Source: Gammaproteobacteria bacterium
GTDB lineage: Bacteria; Pseudomonadota; Gammaproteobacteria; Pseudomonadales; Cellvibrionaceae
Assembly (NCBI GenBank): GCA_004172865.1
Contig: SEBV01000006.1
Coordinates: forward strand, 124,001-188,000
Reading direction: 5' to 3'
DNA length: 64,000 nt
Shown: piece after piece, positions 1 to 9,899 of the stretch
Numbering within the stretch: position 1 is the stretch's first letter
How the letters are laid out: each line of letters begins with the position of its first letter
Translations under genes and position numbers: made by a program
Notes under the pieces: generated by a model
What the model was told of the DNA's origin: nothing
Databases searched by the model: none
Seen by the model: the letters and a program-made list of their open reading frames with translations, nothing else

Positions 1-729
1 GTTGAGCTGCAAATGCAATTGACGGTAGCGATCTGAATTCGCCGCTGGAATATAAAATAATAATTCCGGGTCTTGCTCCAGACAAAAAACTGCCGTGTGC
101 ATAAACAAACTGCCCATGCGTTCAACTTCACTCGCACGACTGCCTGGCAACAAAGCGACCACGCGCGCATGCTCGGGAATACCTAACTCACGGCGCGCCT
201 GGAACTTATCAACATGCTGGGGAATTTCATCGGCCAGGTGATGACCAACAAACTCTACCGGAACATTATGCTTTTCATAAAACGCCGCTTCAAAGGGTAA
301 AAGCGTGAGCATTAAATCGACAGATTTTGCAATTTTAAAAATACGCTTTTGTCGCCAGGCCCATACTGATGGACTGACGTAGTGAACGGTTTTAATGCCT
401 TTTTCTTTGAGCGAACCCTCAAGGGAAATCGTGAAGTCCGGTGAATCTATTCCGATAAAAACAGCAGGCGGGTTGGCAATAAAATGTTCGCGTAAAAATT
501 TACGAATCCGCAATAGTTCAGGTAAACGTTTTAGCGGTTCAACGAACCCCATTACAGCGAGGCGATCTTGCGGGAAAAAAGAATGGAAACCCAATTCCAA
601 CATGCGCGGGCCACCGATGCCGGAGAATTCTGCGTTGGGATAAAGTTTACGTAACTCGGCGATTAATGCTGCGCCTAGAATATCGCCGGACGCTTCACCA
701 ACAACGATACCTATGTGTATGCGTTCCAT
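1..729 (-). CDS. lpxB: Lipid-A-disaccharide synthase (partial, C-terminus off window)
   Basis: LpxB is a GT19 glycosyltransferase that joins UDP-2,3-diacylglucosamine to lipid X to make the lipid A disaccharide at the inner face of the cytoplasmic membrane. The 243 codons seen begin ATG with MERIHIGIVVGEASGD; the GEASGD motif followed by a GIGGPRM motif is the standard LpxB N-terminus. The frame stays open to base 1, so roughly a third of the protein is outside the window. It lies 68 bases after lpxA and is the last gene seen of the lpxD-fabZ-lpxA-lpxB series. Family assignment is secure; truncation is only due to the window edge. Confidence 0.93.
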   Translation of the reverse strand, partial: MERIHIGIVVGEASGDILGAALIAELRKLYPNAEFSGIGGPRMLELGFHSFFPQDRLAVMGFVEPLKRLPELLRIRKFLREHFIANPPAVFIGIDSPDFTISLEGSLKEKGIKTVHYVSPSVWAWRQKRIFKIAKSVDLMLTLLPFEAAFYEKHNVPVEFVGHHLADEIPQHVDKFQARRELGIPEHARVVALLPGSRASEVERMGSLFMHTAVFCLEQDPELLFYIPAANSDRYRQLHLQLN

Positions 730-797
730 TTCCTAGCCCTAATAAAAATTTCTTGTTGTTCTTTTTTATTTTCGTTTTTGAAACAATAAAATAATTT

Positions 798-1568
798 TTA
801 TCTCACAATACCGCGGGTTGATTCTTTGATGGATTGAATTAATGGCTGCAAAGCTTCGCAATCCGGTAGTAGCGCATTCAACTCAACCAAGACTTCATCA
901 ATCGTCAAACCACGACGATAAATTAATTTGTAAGCTTTGGTGATGGTTGCAATATCTTCAGAGCTAAAACCACGACGACGCAAACCTTCTGAGTTAATAC
1001 TTTTTGCTTCTGCAGGGCTACCGGTAACCATAACGTAAGCAGGAATATCTTTACCAACAGCAGTGCCCATACCGGTGAAACTATGCGTGCCGATTCGACA
1101 AAATTGATGCACAAGTGTGTAGCCGCTAAGTATTGCCCAATCACCAATATGAACATGGCCAGCCAAGGCCGTGTTGTTCACCAAAATACAATGATTGCCT
1201 ATGACGCTGTCATGACCGACATGTACGTAGGCCATAATTAAATTGTGATTGCCGATTGTAGTTTCATTGCGATCCTGAATCGTGCCGCGATGAATAGTTA
1301 CACCTTCTCGAATCGTATTGTGATCGCCGATCACAAGACGCGTTGGCTCACCTTTGTATTTTAAATCCGGAGTATCTTCACCCACTGATGAAAACTGGTA
1401 AATATGATTGTGCTTACCAATGACGGTTGGACCTTTAATCACGACATGGGACGCAACGATAGTTCCTTCACCAATTTCTACATCGGGCCCGATAATTGTC
1501 CACGGACCGACCTGAACATCAGGTGCAAGTTTTGCGCTGGGATGAATTATTGCGTGTGCATCAATCAA
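798..1568 (-). CDS. lpxA: UDP-N-acetylglucosamine O-acyltransferase
   Basis: LpxA transfers a 3-hydroxyacyl chain from acyl carrier protein to UDP-GlcNAc, the first step of lipid A synthesis, in the cytosol. The 256 residues are close to the usual 262. They consist of hexapeptide repeats that form a left-handed beta helix (roughly residues 3-190), followed by a short helical C-terminal domain. His116 and His119 in the HVGHD segment match the catalytic region of the family, His119 being the likely general base. It sits between fabZ (62 bases upstream) and lpxB (68 bases downstream) in the conserved lipid A cluster. Confidence 0.96.
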   Translation of the reverse strand: MIDAHAIIHPSAKLAPDVQVGPWTIIGPDVEIGEGTIVASHVVIKGPTVIGKHNHIYQFSSVGEDTPDLKYKGEPTRLVIGDHNTIREGVTIHRGTIQDRNETTIGNHNLIMAYVHVGHDSVIGNHCILVNNTALAGHVHIGDWAILSGYTLVHQFCRIGTHSFTGMGTAVGKDIPAYVMVTGSPAEAKSINSEGLRRRGFSSEDIATITKAYKLIYRRGLTIDEVLVELNALLPDCEALQPLIQSIKESTRGIVR

Positions 1569-1630
1569 GATAAATTCTCGTCACTAAGTAGATTTTCAAT
1601 AACTATAATTTGTCGACTAACTTACACCTT

Positions 1631-2068
1631 TTATATTTTGCGATCCGCGCACAGAATTGTGGCAGAAGCGGCCAGCACTCCATCCACAGACGCTTTACAT
1701 TCAAACTTCCAGATGCCGCGCTTTTCAGAGACAACACGGGATTCCAACTGCAAACGATCACCAGGAATAACTTGACGCTTGAAGCGCACATTATCAGCAG
1801 CAGCGAACAAATAAATTGAACCATCTTCCGGTTTTTTATTCATAGTTTTGAATCCGAGAATACCGGATGCTTGCGCCATAGCTTCAATAATCATTACACC
1901 GGGAAATATCGGCGCTTGAGGAAAATGTCCGTTAAAAACTTCCTCGTTAGCGGTGATATTTTTGTAGGCAATAATGGATTCACCTTCAATCAACTCAACT
2001 ACTCGATCTACCAATAAAAACGGATAGCGATGAGGTAAATATTCACGTATTTCATTGATATCCATCAT
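1631..2068 (-). CDS. fabZ: 3-hydroxyacyl-ACP dehydratase FabZ
   Basis: FabZ dehydrates 3-hydroxyacyl-ACP to trans-2-enoyl-ACP in fatty acid elongation and competes with LpxA and LpxD for the same hydroxyacyl-ACP pool. The 145-residue hotdog-fold protein has the [10 protein letters not shown] motif at residues 13-22 and the active-site pair His48 (in [11 protein letters not shown]) and Glu62 (in IIEAMAQ). Length and motifs are typical. The gene lies between lpxD and lpxA, the usual position in proteobacteria, with gaps of 76 and 62 bases that suggest one transcript. Confidence 0.96.
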   Translation of the reverse strand: MMDINEIREYLPHRYPFLLVDRVVELIEGESIIAYKNITANEEVFNGHFPQAPIFPGVMIIEAMAQASGILGFKTMNKKPEDGSIYLFAAADNVRFKRQVIPGDRLQLESRVVSEKRGIWKFECKASVDGVLAASATILCADRKI

Positions 2069-2144
2069 CTAATGGCCCTAAAGATATAAGTTAAAAGTCT
2101 TGTTATGCGAGGTAAGAGCTAGCTCAAAAAATAAGGATGCTCAC

Positions 2145-3179
2145 TTATTCTTTGTCTTTTAAACTCCGCTCTAAATTAATTAGACGAGAAGCCAACGCAT
2201 CGAGGTTACGGAAACGCGCTGCATTTTTTCGCCAATCTTTAGTTGGCGCAAGTGGAATACCCGACGAATATGAACCAGCTTCTGTTATCGAGTTGGTCAC
2301 CATACTCATGCCGGTTATATATACTTTGTCGACTATCGTTATATGGCCTGCAATCGCAATTGCACCACCGATGGTGCAGTTTTCCCCGATCACCGTACTG
2401 CCACCAACGACTGTTGTGCCAGCAATAGCGGTATGTTTGCCAATTCGCACATTATGAGCAATTTGGACTAAATTATCGAGAATAACTCCATCATCAATAA
2501 AAGTGTCATCGAGCGCACCGCGGTCGATGGTGGTACCAGCACCCACCTCCACCTTATTGCGGATAATAACTCCACCTAATTGGTGAATCTTTACCCAGCC
2601 ATCGGAAGAGGGAGCAAAACCAAAACCATCAGCACCTACGACACTACCGCTATGCAAAATACAATCTTCGCCAATGCTAATGCCATGATAAATAGTGACA
2701 TTGGCAAGCAATCTGGTCCGCGCGCCAATACTGGAATTAGCACCGATACAGGTTCCGGCTCCAATGAACACGCCATCACCAATAGTTACATCATCGCCAA
2801 TAACTGCATTTGCCTGAATGCTAACACCATTACCCAATTCACAATTTTTTCCGATGACAGCCGTGGAATGTATGCCGGTTTCAAATCGCAAAGAGCTATC
2901 GAATAAAGGAGTTAATTGCGCATAGGCGAGATAAGGATTTGCCACTATAAGTTTGTTGGTGGAAATCGTCTCCGCTAATTCCTTGTTACAAATAATGGCA
3001 CCCGCCTGAGTGGTGGCGAGATATTTTTTGTAAGTTGGATTGGCGATAAAACTGAGATCGTTTGGCGTTGCTGATTGAAGGGTGGCGAGGTCAGAAATCT
3101 TATATTGCGAGTCGCCAACAAGCTCAGCGCCAATGCGCTGAGCCAGTTCGGCTAAGGTGTAACAGGTAGTATTCGACAC
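2145..3179 (-). CDS. lpxD: UDP-3-O-(3-hydroxyacyl)glucosamine N-acyltransferase
   Basis: LpxD adds the second hydroxyacyl chain to UDP-3-O-acyl-glucosamine in lipid A synthesis. The 344 residues contain an N-terminal uridine-binding domain (about 1-100), a hexapeptide-repeat beta helix (about 103-315) and a C-terminal helix. The GADGFGFA motif (182-189) and His242 in QIAHNVRIG correspond to the family signature and the catalytic His. The stop codon lies 5 bases before the next gene downstream of skp, so the pair skp-lpxD is tightly linked, as in most gammaproteobacteria. Confidence 0.96.
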   Translation of the reverse strand: MSNTTCYTLAELAQRIGAELVGDSQYKISDLATLQSATPNDLSFIANPTYKKYLATTQAGAIICNKELAETISTNKLIVANPYLAYAQLTPLFDSSLRFETGIHSTAVIGKNCELGNGVSIQANAVIGDDVTIGDGVFIGAGTCIGANSSIGARTRLLANVTIYHGISIGEDCILHSGSVVGADGFGFAPSSDGWVKIHQLGGVIIRNKVEVGAGTTIDRGALDDTFIDDGVILDNLVQIAHNVRIGKHTAIAGTTVVGGSTVIGENCTIGGAIAIAGHITIVDKVYITGMSMVTNSITEAGSYSSGIPLAPTKDWRKNAARFRNLDALASRLINLERSLKDKE

Positions 3180-3184
3180 ATTAA

Positions 3185-3703
3185 TTACTTAGCTTTGTTA
3201 ATAAGGTCAGTCACTTTTGCAGTGATGTCATAATCTGGTGTTGCGAATATTACTGATGGAGCATTCAACAACAAGCCAATCTTTTCAGCATCAACAATCT
3301 GCTTCAATGAAGTTTGATATTTTTGACCTAATTCTTGAGCAATAACTTCCGCAGCTTCCTGACGTGATTTTTGCAATTTTTGCGCATTGAATTGACCATC
3401 GGCCTGCAAACTTTGTACTTTTTTACCTACTTCAGCTTTCTTTTCAGCTGACCAGGTTGCGCCTTCTTTGTTGGCTGAGTCTTGCAATGCTTTCAAATCT
3501 GCAGAAACTGCATCCAGCTTAGCTTTAGTAGCAGCATAGTCCGGTGTTTTTTCTAATTTTTCGAAACGTGCTTTTGCAACTGTCGTTGAGAAAATTGCGC
3601 CCTCTGGATTGATAACTGCAATTTTGGTTTCTGCAAAGCTCACAGCAGACATCATGCACAAAGCAGCTGCAGCCACACATTTTTTAGTAAAGTTCACAAG
3701 CAT
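3185..3703 (-). CDS. skp: Periplasmic OMP chaperone Skp/OmpH
   Basis: Skp is a trimeric periplasmic holdase that carries unfolded outer-membrane proteins from the Sec translocon to the BAM complex. The 172-residue product starts with a clear signal peptide (about residues 1-24, ending at SFA before ETKIAVIN). Most of the rest is charged Lys/Glu/Gln-rich helix that would form the coiled-coil tentacles (about 50-140). It sits between bamA and lpxD, the canonical site. The C-terminal part is diverged, but length, signal peptide, coiled coil and position agree. Confidence 0.93.
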   Translation of the reverse strand: MLVNFTKKCVAAAALCMMSAVSFAETKIAVINPEGAIFSTTVAKARFEKLEKTPDYAATKAKLDAVSADLKALQDSANKEGATWSAEKKAEVGKKVQSLQADGQFNAQKLQKSRQEAAEVIAQELGQKYQTSLKQIVDAEKIGLLLNAPSVIFATPDYDITAKVTDLINKAK

Positions 3704-3761
3704 TTCCTCTTATCATTAAATAAACAGCTGTTAAAAATCGTAATACGTTTGCCATTAAGCC

Positions 3762-6443
3762 TTAGAAAGTTTGTCCCAAAGAGAATTGGAAAATCTCCTG
3801 GCGATCATATTCATTTTCTTTGCTAATTGGTTTGGCCAAGCTAAAAGTCATAGGACCGAAGCTGGAGATCCATGTTAAACCTAATCCCACCGAAGCCTTA
3901 AGTTGATCTGCGTTCACAGCATAACAGTTTCTTTGTGCAGCACCGCAATTTGTATCAAATACGTTACCGGCATCAAGGAACAAAGTTGATTGCAATGAGC
4001 GTTGATCCTTAATGAAAGGCAGAGGGAATAAAATCTCAGCACCACCTTCAATAATCATGTTACCCCCGAAGGCACCCCGATAACGACCATAGTCACCATC
4101 AGCAACGGTAAGATCAGTAGCGACTTTTCCAGGTTTACAGTTGGTTTCATCTTTACATAGATATAATGCCGGATTAGATAACTCACCAGCTGTTGTCTTG
4201 CCATCGCCATTGAGATCGTCCCATGCGGTATAGATCAATCTTGCGGATTCTTGTACCGTACTTCTTGGCCCCAAAGAGTTACGTTCAAAGCCACGTACTG
4301 ATCCGAAACCACCACCGTAGAAGTTTTCAAAGAATGGCAAACGATCAGTTTTCCCATATGTGTCGGCATAACCTAAACGCCCGTGAACACGTAACGTGAA
4401 AATTCTCGACAATGGCTTGAAGAATTGTGCGTCATAATCAAGTTTAAAATACTCTAAGTCACCGCCCGGTAAAGTCATCTCAGCTGAAACGCGCTGGGAT
4501 GCACCACGATCAGGTAAGACACCGCGATTTAAGGTTGATTTCAGCCAAAACACACTCATTTGTGCATCTGTGAAGGTGTCGCCGTAGCGGTCAATAAATC
4601 CCTTCTCGCCTAATTGTGCGTCCGTTAATGGATTTGTGGTAAATGTTCCAGAGAGGAAATCTGTACCTCGAGATATACGATCGTATATAGACTCATAATC
4701 TTCATTGGAAATATATTGGTTTGCATAACTCGATGCGCCAGTCAGCGCCTCTGTACCACCCACATATCCGCTAGTAACAGCGGGAGTACGTATAATTTCT
4801 TGCGACGAATAACCTGTGGGCGTCACTTCAAGACTTCTTATTCCGATATCAAAACCAATACGTTCAACTTCCGAGATTGGGTAACCAAATGTCACCTTAC
4901 CGCCATAAGTATTAGTACTGTATGGAGTCACGTTATAAGAACCATAATCGCTTTTTGTGTAGTAGAGATTGAAACCGCGGCTTACACCATCAGGCGTAAA
5001 GTAGGGGTCGTTATAGTTCAAGCTGTAGCTGGTTTGATATTGGCTATGGCTGAAGCTGAAACCTACTTGCTTACCAGTACCGAACCAGTTGGTTTGCTGG
5101 ATACCGGCCTGGAATAACAGGCCAGAATATTGCGCGTAACCAATTTGCAGACTCATGCTGCCAGAGGGTTGTTCTTCTACGGTGTAATCTACATCAACCT
5201 TATCTGCAGAACCTGGAACCTCTTTGGTATCTACTTTCACTTCTTTAAAGAAGCCTAAACGTTCAAGATGCACTTTTGAGTTGTCGATTTGCGCAGTAGA
5301 TGCAGAACCACCCTCCATTTGACGCATTTCACGACGCAATACTTCATCGACAGTTTTGGTGTTGCCTTTGAAGTTAATACGGTTAACGTAAGCACGCTTA
5401 CCTGGCTCAATAAAGAACGTCAGTTTTACCGTTTTGTCGGCATCATTTTTTTCTGGCATACCTTCAACTTTTGCAAAGGTATAACCTTCGTTACCCAAAC
5501 GTTGCGTTAAATATTCTGATGTTGTAGTCATTAATATTTGCGAGAAAATTTGGCCTTCTTTTACCAACAAAAGCTGGCGTAAAAGCGCAGGATCTATCAC
5601 CGGATCACCAGCCAACTCAACACTGCTGACTTTATAAATATCGCCTTCAGTTACGTTGATAGTGATAAAAATTTGTGATTTGTCCGGGCTTAATGAAATT
5701 TGTGATGAATCCACTTTAAAGGAAAGATAGCCACGGTCCATGTAATAGGATTCGACTTTCTCTAGATCTCCTTTCATTTTTTCTTTGGAATATTTGTCAT
5801 TGCCGCTGATCCAGGAAAACATTCCTGAGGTGTGCAATTCAAACAAATCAAGTAAATCCTGATCGCTATAAACTTTATTGCCTACGATATTAATTTGCTT
5901 GATACGAGCAACCGCACCTTCACTGATTTTTACTTTTACTTTTACCTGATTACGCGGTAAATCTTCTATCTCAATATTTACTGTCGCGCCGTAACGACCT
6001 TGAGCAATGTATTCACGCTGCAAGGCCTGCGTAATACCTTCAAGAGTTGCGCGTTGGAAAATTTGCCCTTCCGACAAATTGTTCTTTTTAAGGCTGTCCA
6101 TCAAGTTTTCTGATTTGATGGCCTTGTTACCTTCCAATTCGATTTTATTAATGGCAGGACGTTCTTTAAGAACCAACACCAACACATCGCCATCACGATT
6201 GATTGCTACATCGGCAAAGAAACCAATTTTGAATAATTCACGAGTTGCATTTTGAATATCGGCCTGACTGACCGTATCACCAACCCGAACGGGCAAAGCA
6301 CTGAATACACTACCTGCGGAAACACGCTGTAGGCCTTCTACACGTATGTCACTAATACGAAAATTGGGGGATTGTGCTTGCACCGCAAAAGACGTGAGCA
6401 ATACCACTAAGCAGCAGAAAAATCGCATTGAAACTCGCTTCAT
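3762..6443 (-). CDS. bamA: Outer membrane protein assembly factor BamA
   Basis: BamA is the central Omp85 subunit of the BAM complex and inserts beta-barrel proteins into the outer membrane. The 893 residues are longer than the usual 800 or so. A signal peptide (1-23) is followed by five POTRA domains (about 27-425) and a 16-strand barrel ending in QTF, the expected C-terminal Phe. The VRGF motif is at 716-719. Extra length comes from two barrel loops, one about 555-625 and one after VRGF. The second carries a perfect EF-hand calcium loop (Asp743 to Glu754) and a Cys763/Cys769 pair. The gene lies between rseP and skp. Confidence 0.97.
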   Translation of the reverse strand: MKRVSMRFFCCLVVLLTSFAVQAQSPNFRISDIRVEGLQRVSAGSVFSALPVRVGDTVSQADIQNATRELFKIGFFADVAINRDGDVLVLVLKERPAINKIELEGNKAIKSENLMDSLKKNNLSEGQIFQRATLEGITQALQREYIAQGRYGATVNIEIEDLPRNQVKVKVKISEGAVARIKQINIVGNKVYSDQDLLDLFELHTSGMFSWISGNDKYSKEKMKGDLEKVESYYMDRGYLSFKVDSSQISLSPDKSQIFITINVTEGDIYKVSSVELAGDPVIDPALLRQLLLVKEGQIFSQILMTTTSEYLTQRLGNEGYTFAKVEGMPEKNDADKTVKLTFFIEPGKRAYVNRINFKGNTKTVDEVLRREMRQMEGGSASTAQIDNSKVHLERLGFFKEVKVDTKEVPGSADKVDVDYTVEEQPSGSMSLQIGYAQYSGLLFQAGIQQTNWFGTGKQVGFSFSHSQYQTSYSLNYNDPYFTPDGVSRGFNLYYTKSDYGSYNVTPYSTNTYGGKVTFGYPISEVERIGFDIGIRSLEVTPTGYSSQEIIRTPAVTSGYVGGTEALTGASSYANQYISNEDYESIYDRISRGTDFLSGTFTTNPLTDAQLGEKGFIDRYGDTFTDAQMSVFWLKSTLNRGVLPDRGASQRVSAEMTLPGGDLEYFKLDYDAQFFKPLSRIFTLRVHGRLGYADTYGKTDRLPFFENFYGGGFGSVRGFERNSLGPRSTVQESARLIYTAWDDLNGDGKTTAGELSNPALYLCKDETNCKPGKVATDLTVADGDYGRYRGAFGGNMIIEGGAEILFPLPFIKDQRSLQSTLFLDAGNVFDTNCGAAQRNCYAVNADQLKASVGLGLTWISSFGPMTFSLAKPISKENEYDRQEIFQFSLGQTF

Positions 6444-6491
6444 ATCGTCTGATCTAAAAGAATTTGTATTGGCAGAAGGGGAATAAACCGC

Positions 6492-7844
6492 TTACAACCG
6501 CATAATATCGTTATACATGGCTAACATACTTAGGCCGATGACTAGCGTAAGCCCAAGCTGATAAGCCAGAATTTGTACCTTTTCAGATACCGGCTTACCT
6601 TTAATAACCTCAACTGAGAGATATAACAGATGCCCGCCATCGAGAACCGGGATGGGCAAAAGATTAAACACTCCTAAAAAAACACTGAGCAAGGCAATAA
6701 AGCCAACAAAGCTTTTTAAACCGTTCTGCGCTGAAGAGCCGGCCACCTTAGCAATGCTTATCGGCCCACTCAAGTTTTTTGTAGAAATTTCTCCAAGGAT
6801 CAGCTTTTTAACGGACAAAAGTACGAATCCCGCGGTATCCCATGTCCGTTCAACACCTGCAACCAGCGCACCCCCAACCGAATACTCGTAATGACGTAAC
6901 ATCTCGTCTGGCAAAGGTTGCGGCGCCATGCCGACTCGCCCATAAGAGACTCCCTTTTCGGTAAAAGATTCCGGCGTCACCGATAAACTTACCGCATCAC
7001 TATCGGTCGAGCCTTTACGCTCAACAATCACTCTGACAGCTTCGCCACTGTGAGGCCGAACACCGGCTTGAAAATCGCGCCAATCTTTTACAGCAACGTC
7101 ATTTACACTCAAGATCTTGTCGCCAACTTGAAATCCTGCCCTATGCGCGGGACTGTCTGGCAGGACTTGGCCTACTAAAGGTTTAACGGGCGCGATTTCA
7201 ATCCCCAAACCCTTAAGCGGATCTGGATCTTTGGCACCGCGCATCCACTCGTTCAAGCTGATAGATATGCGATATTCCAAGCTGGAGTTGGGATAAGTGA
7301 ACTGAAATTGAATTACACCGGATTCACCCAGGTGATTCATCAGCTGTCTTGCTACCATCTGTTCAGTAGGCGTTGGAACATCGTCGATAGAGACAATCTC
7401 CTGACCTACTTCAAGCCCTGCGGTGTCAGCGAGCGAATCGGGCTCTATGGCGCCAATCACGGGGATTAATCCGCGCTCGCCGCCAAGTAATAAAATCCAG
7501 AACAACAAAATCGCGAGAATAAAATTCGCAACTGGTCCTGCCACTACAATCGCCATTCGCTGCCAGACGGTTTTATGGTTAAACGTTTGCGAGATAAGCT
7601 CGGGTGGAACCTCACCTTCCCGCTCATCCAGCATTTTTACGTAACCGCCAAATGGCAGCGCAGAAATGCTGAATTCAGTCCCCTGTTTGTCGTAGCGACG
7701 AAAAAGTACTTTGCCGAAGCCAAGCGAAAAACGCAGAACTTTTACACCGCATAAGCGCGCCACGTAAAAATGGCCAAATTCATGGATGGTCACCAAAATA
7801 ATAATGGCGACCAGAAATGAAAGTACTTGGTAGGCAATATTCAT
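6492..7844 (-). CDS. rseP: Site-2 zinc metalloprotease RseP
   Basis: RseP is an inner-membrane intramembrane protease that cuts the anti-sigma-E factor RseA after DegS and also clears signal-peptide remnants. The 450-residue protein has the HEFGH zinc motif (His21, Glu22, His25) in the first membrane segment. Two periplasmic PDZ domains follow (about 115-205 and 210-300), and a late membrane segment holds the third zinc ligand in PVLDGGH. It is flanked by dxr and bamA as in Pseudomonas and Escherichia. Nothing unusual is seen. Confidence 0.96.
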   Translation of the reverse strand: MNIAYQVLSFLVAIIILVTIHEFGHFYVARLCGVKVLRFSLGFGKVLFRRYDKQGTEFSISALPFGGYVKMLDEREGEVPPELISQTFNHKTVWQRMAIVVAGPVANFILAILLFWILLLGGERGLIPVIGAIEPDSLADTAGLEVGQEIVSIDDVPTPTEQMVARQLMNHLGESGVIQFQFTYPNSSLEYRISISLNEWMRGAKDPDPLKGLGIEIAPVKPLVGQVLPDSPAHRAGFQVGDKILSVNDVAVKDWRDFQAGVRPHSGEAVRVIVERKGSTDSDAVSLSVTPESFTEKGVSYGRVGMAPQPLPDEMLRHYEYSVGGALVAGVERTWDTAGFVLLSVKKLILGEISTKNLSGPISIAKVAGSSAQNGLKSFVGFIALLSVFLGVFNLLPIPVLDGGHLLYLSVEVIKGKPVSEKVQILAYQLGLTLVIGLSMLAMYNDIMRL

Positions 7845-7852
7845 AAAGTTTC

Positions 7853-9055
7853 CTAAAGCCCTGCTATTACAGCATGCGCTAGCTCACGTGCACGCTGATC
7901 GCTGGCTATGACCAGCGCAAGTGAATCAGGTTCAATGACTTCCTGCTTATCTAACACGCTGGCAATTACAGTGGCGATTTGGTCAAAACGAATTTGACGC
8001 TGCAAGAAAGCAGCTACAGCAATTTCATTGGCCGCATTTAAAATGGTAGGCGCCGTTGCCGCGCGCGCTGCTGCTTGTTGCGCTAGCTGAAGACAGGGGA
8101 AGCGTTCGTAATCAGGCGCGGCAAAATCCAGACGTGCGGTAGCGATAATATCCAGACTTGCAACACCCGAGACTATGCGCTCAGGCCACGCCAAAGCATG
8201 GGCGATAGGCGTGCGCATATCGGGATTACCAAGCTGCGCCAACACTGAACCATCCACATATTCCACCATTGAGTGGATAACACTTTGCGGGTGAATCACC
8301 ACCTGCACCTGTTCCGGCTTGGCATTAAACAGCCAGCAGGCTTCGATCAATTCCAAACCCTTATTAAGCATGGTCGCGGAATCGACCGAAATTTTTCGCC
8401 CCATACTCCAATTAGGATGGGCGCAGGCTTGTTCAGGCGTAACCGTTTTTAATTCAACCAACGGCGTATTGCGAAATGGGCCGCCCGATGCCGTCAATAA
8501 AATCTTGCGTACGCCGCTCGAGTGCAAACTATTAGTCAAGCAATCCAGACGATGATTGGGAAGGCATTGAAAAATAGCGTTGTGTTCGCTGTCGATAGGT
8601 AAAAGTGTTGCACCATGATCGGCTACTGCACGGGTAAACAATCCACCTGCCATTACCAAAGCTTCTTTATTGGCGAGCAGGACTTTTTTCCCGGCTTTGA
8701 CTGCAGCAAGTGTCGGCAACAAGCCCGCCGCGCCTACAATTGCTGCCATTACTACATCGACATCTGCATGCGCTGCAACCTGGGCAAGTGCATCAGCGCC
8801 TTGCAAGACTTCTGTTTTACAACCTTGGCGACGCAGTTCTTCCGCCAACGCTAAAGCTGACTCTTCATCATTAAGAACAGCGTACCGCGGATTATGTTGT
8901 AGACATTGCGTAGCGAGTATTTGCCATTTACGGTCTGCGGATAAGGCAAATACCGAATAGCGATCCGGGTGGCGAGCCAGTACATCCAGCGTGCTAACAC
9001 CGATAGAACCTGTTGCACCAAGAACCGTGACTGACTGGATGGCTTGTGAACTCAT
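7853..9055 (-). CDS. dxr: 1-deoxy-D-xylulose-5-phosphate reductoisomerase
   Basis: Dxr (IspC) converts DXP to 2-C-methyl-erythritol 4-phosphate with NADPH, the committed step of the MEP isoprenoid pathway. The GATGSIG dinucleotide motif is near the N-terminus, the [10 protein letters not shown] segment holds the metal-binding acidic residues, and ASGGPFR is the substrate loop. A longer reading to 9100 exists, but it overlaps cdsA by 44 bases and adds an arginine-rich leader without homology. The ATG at 9055, one base after the cdsA stop, gives 400 residues, the normal length. The gene is coupled to cdsA upstream and lies 8 bases from rseP. Confidence 0.94.
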   Translation of the reverse strand: MSSQAIQSVTVLGATGSIGVSTLDVLARHPDRYSVFALSADRKWQILATQCLQHNPRYAVLNDEESALALAEELRRQGCKTEVLQGADALAQVAAHADVDVVMAAIVGAAGLLPTLAAVKAGKKVLLANKEALVMAGGLFTRAVADHGATLLPIDSEHNAIFQCLPNHRLDCLTNSLHSSGVRKILLTASGGPFRNTPLVELKTVTPEQACAHPNWSMGRKISVDSATMLNKGLELIEACWLFNAKPEQVQVVIHPQSVIHSMVEYVDGSVLAQLGNPDMRTPIAHALAWPERIVSGVASLDIIATARLDFAAPDYERFPCLQLAQQAAARAATAPTILNAANEIAVAAFLQRQIRFDQIATVIASVLDKQEVIEPDSLALVIASDQRARELAHAVIAGL

Positions 9056-9056
9056 A

Positions 9057-9899
9057 TTAGCTACCCAGCGTCCAACTGCTGGCGAGAACCGCGAGCGCAA
9101 ACACAGGAGCGGCAGCGGTTATGCTATCTACACGATCAAGAATTCCGCCGTGACCTGGCAAAATCACCCCACTGTCTTTTACGCCAGCGTGACGCTTCAC
9201 CATGCTTTCCAGCAGATCACCGAGAACTGAAAACAAACTGGTAGGCACTACTATGGCTAACAACAACCCAATATTGCTGCCCGTAAAATAACCCACTACA
9301 GATGCCAACAGAATGTTGGAGAGCAAACCACCGGCGAAGCCTTCCCAGGTTTTACCAGGGCTTACGGCAGGCGCTAATTTATGTTTGCCGAATTTACGGC
9401 CCGCAAAGTAACCGCCGATATCCGCCGCCGCGACTATGCCTGCAATCATCACCACCAACCAGGCACCTTGCGGCTGGAAACGTATGTAAACCAACGCCAG
9501 CCAGGTCGGTACCAACACCAAAACGCCTATCAATAAACGTACAACGGGATGGCCCCACAAAATCGCGCTTGAGGGATAGCCTTGCACCAACAATAAAGCG
9601 AGCGCCCACCAACCGGCGGCGACAATTAATATGGATTTAATAAGGGCTAGATCGAGTGCTGGCTCAACTCCGCATAAACCTATTCCGCATGCAAGCAAGG
9701 CTAGAAGACCTGCTATGAATAATGCATACAACGCACGTTGCCAGACTGCGCCAAGGCTGGATAAATTTGCCCATTCCCATGCGCCGATCAAAACTACAGC
9801 GCCGATAAAAAGCGGGAAAAAAGTTGGCAATAAACCGAAGAGTGCGCTTAAAAAAATTGCGGTGAGAATGATGGCAGTAATTACGCGTTGCTTAAGCAT
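9057..9899 (-). CDS. cdsA: Phosphatidate cytidylyltransferase
   Basis: CdsA makes CDP-diacylglycerol from phosphatidic acid and CTP, the branch point of phospholipid synthesis, in the inner membrane. About eight hydrophobic segments are seen. The C-terminal signature runs from [10 protein letters not shown] through [13 protein letters not shown], which holds the metal-binding Asp. The ATG at 9899 is chosen over an upstream ATG at 9917 because an AGGAG Shine-Dalgarno lies 6 bases before it. It overlaps the last 8 bases of uppS, so translation is probably coupled. This start gives 280 residues. Confidence 0.94.
   Translation of the reverse strand: MLKQRVITAIILTAIFLSALFGLLPTFFPLFIGAVVLIGAWEWANLSSLGAVWQRALYALFIAGLLALLACGIGLCGVEPALDLALIKSILIVAAGWWALALLLVQGYPSSAILWGHPVVRLLIGVLVLVPTWLALVYIRFQPQGAWLVVMIAGIVAAADIGGYFAGRKFGKHKLAPAVSPGKTWEGFAGGLLSNILLASVVGYFTGSNIGLLLAIVVPTSLFSVLGDLLESMVKRHAGVKDSGVILPGHGGILDRVDSITAAAPVFALAVLASSWTLGS

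Noticed and set aside
9056-9100. Longer dxr start overlapping cdsA
   Set aside because: It adds an arginine-rich segment without homology, and the ATG directly after the cdsA stop gives the normal length.
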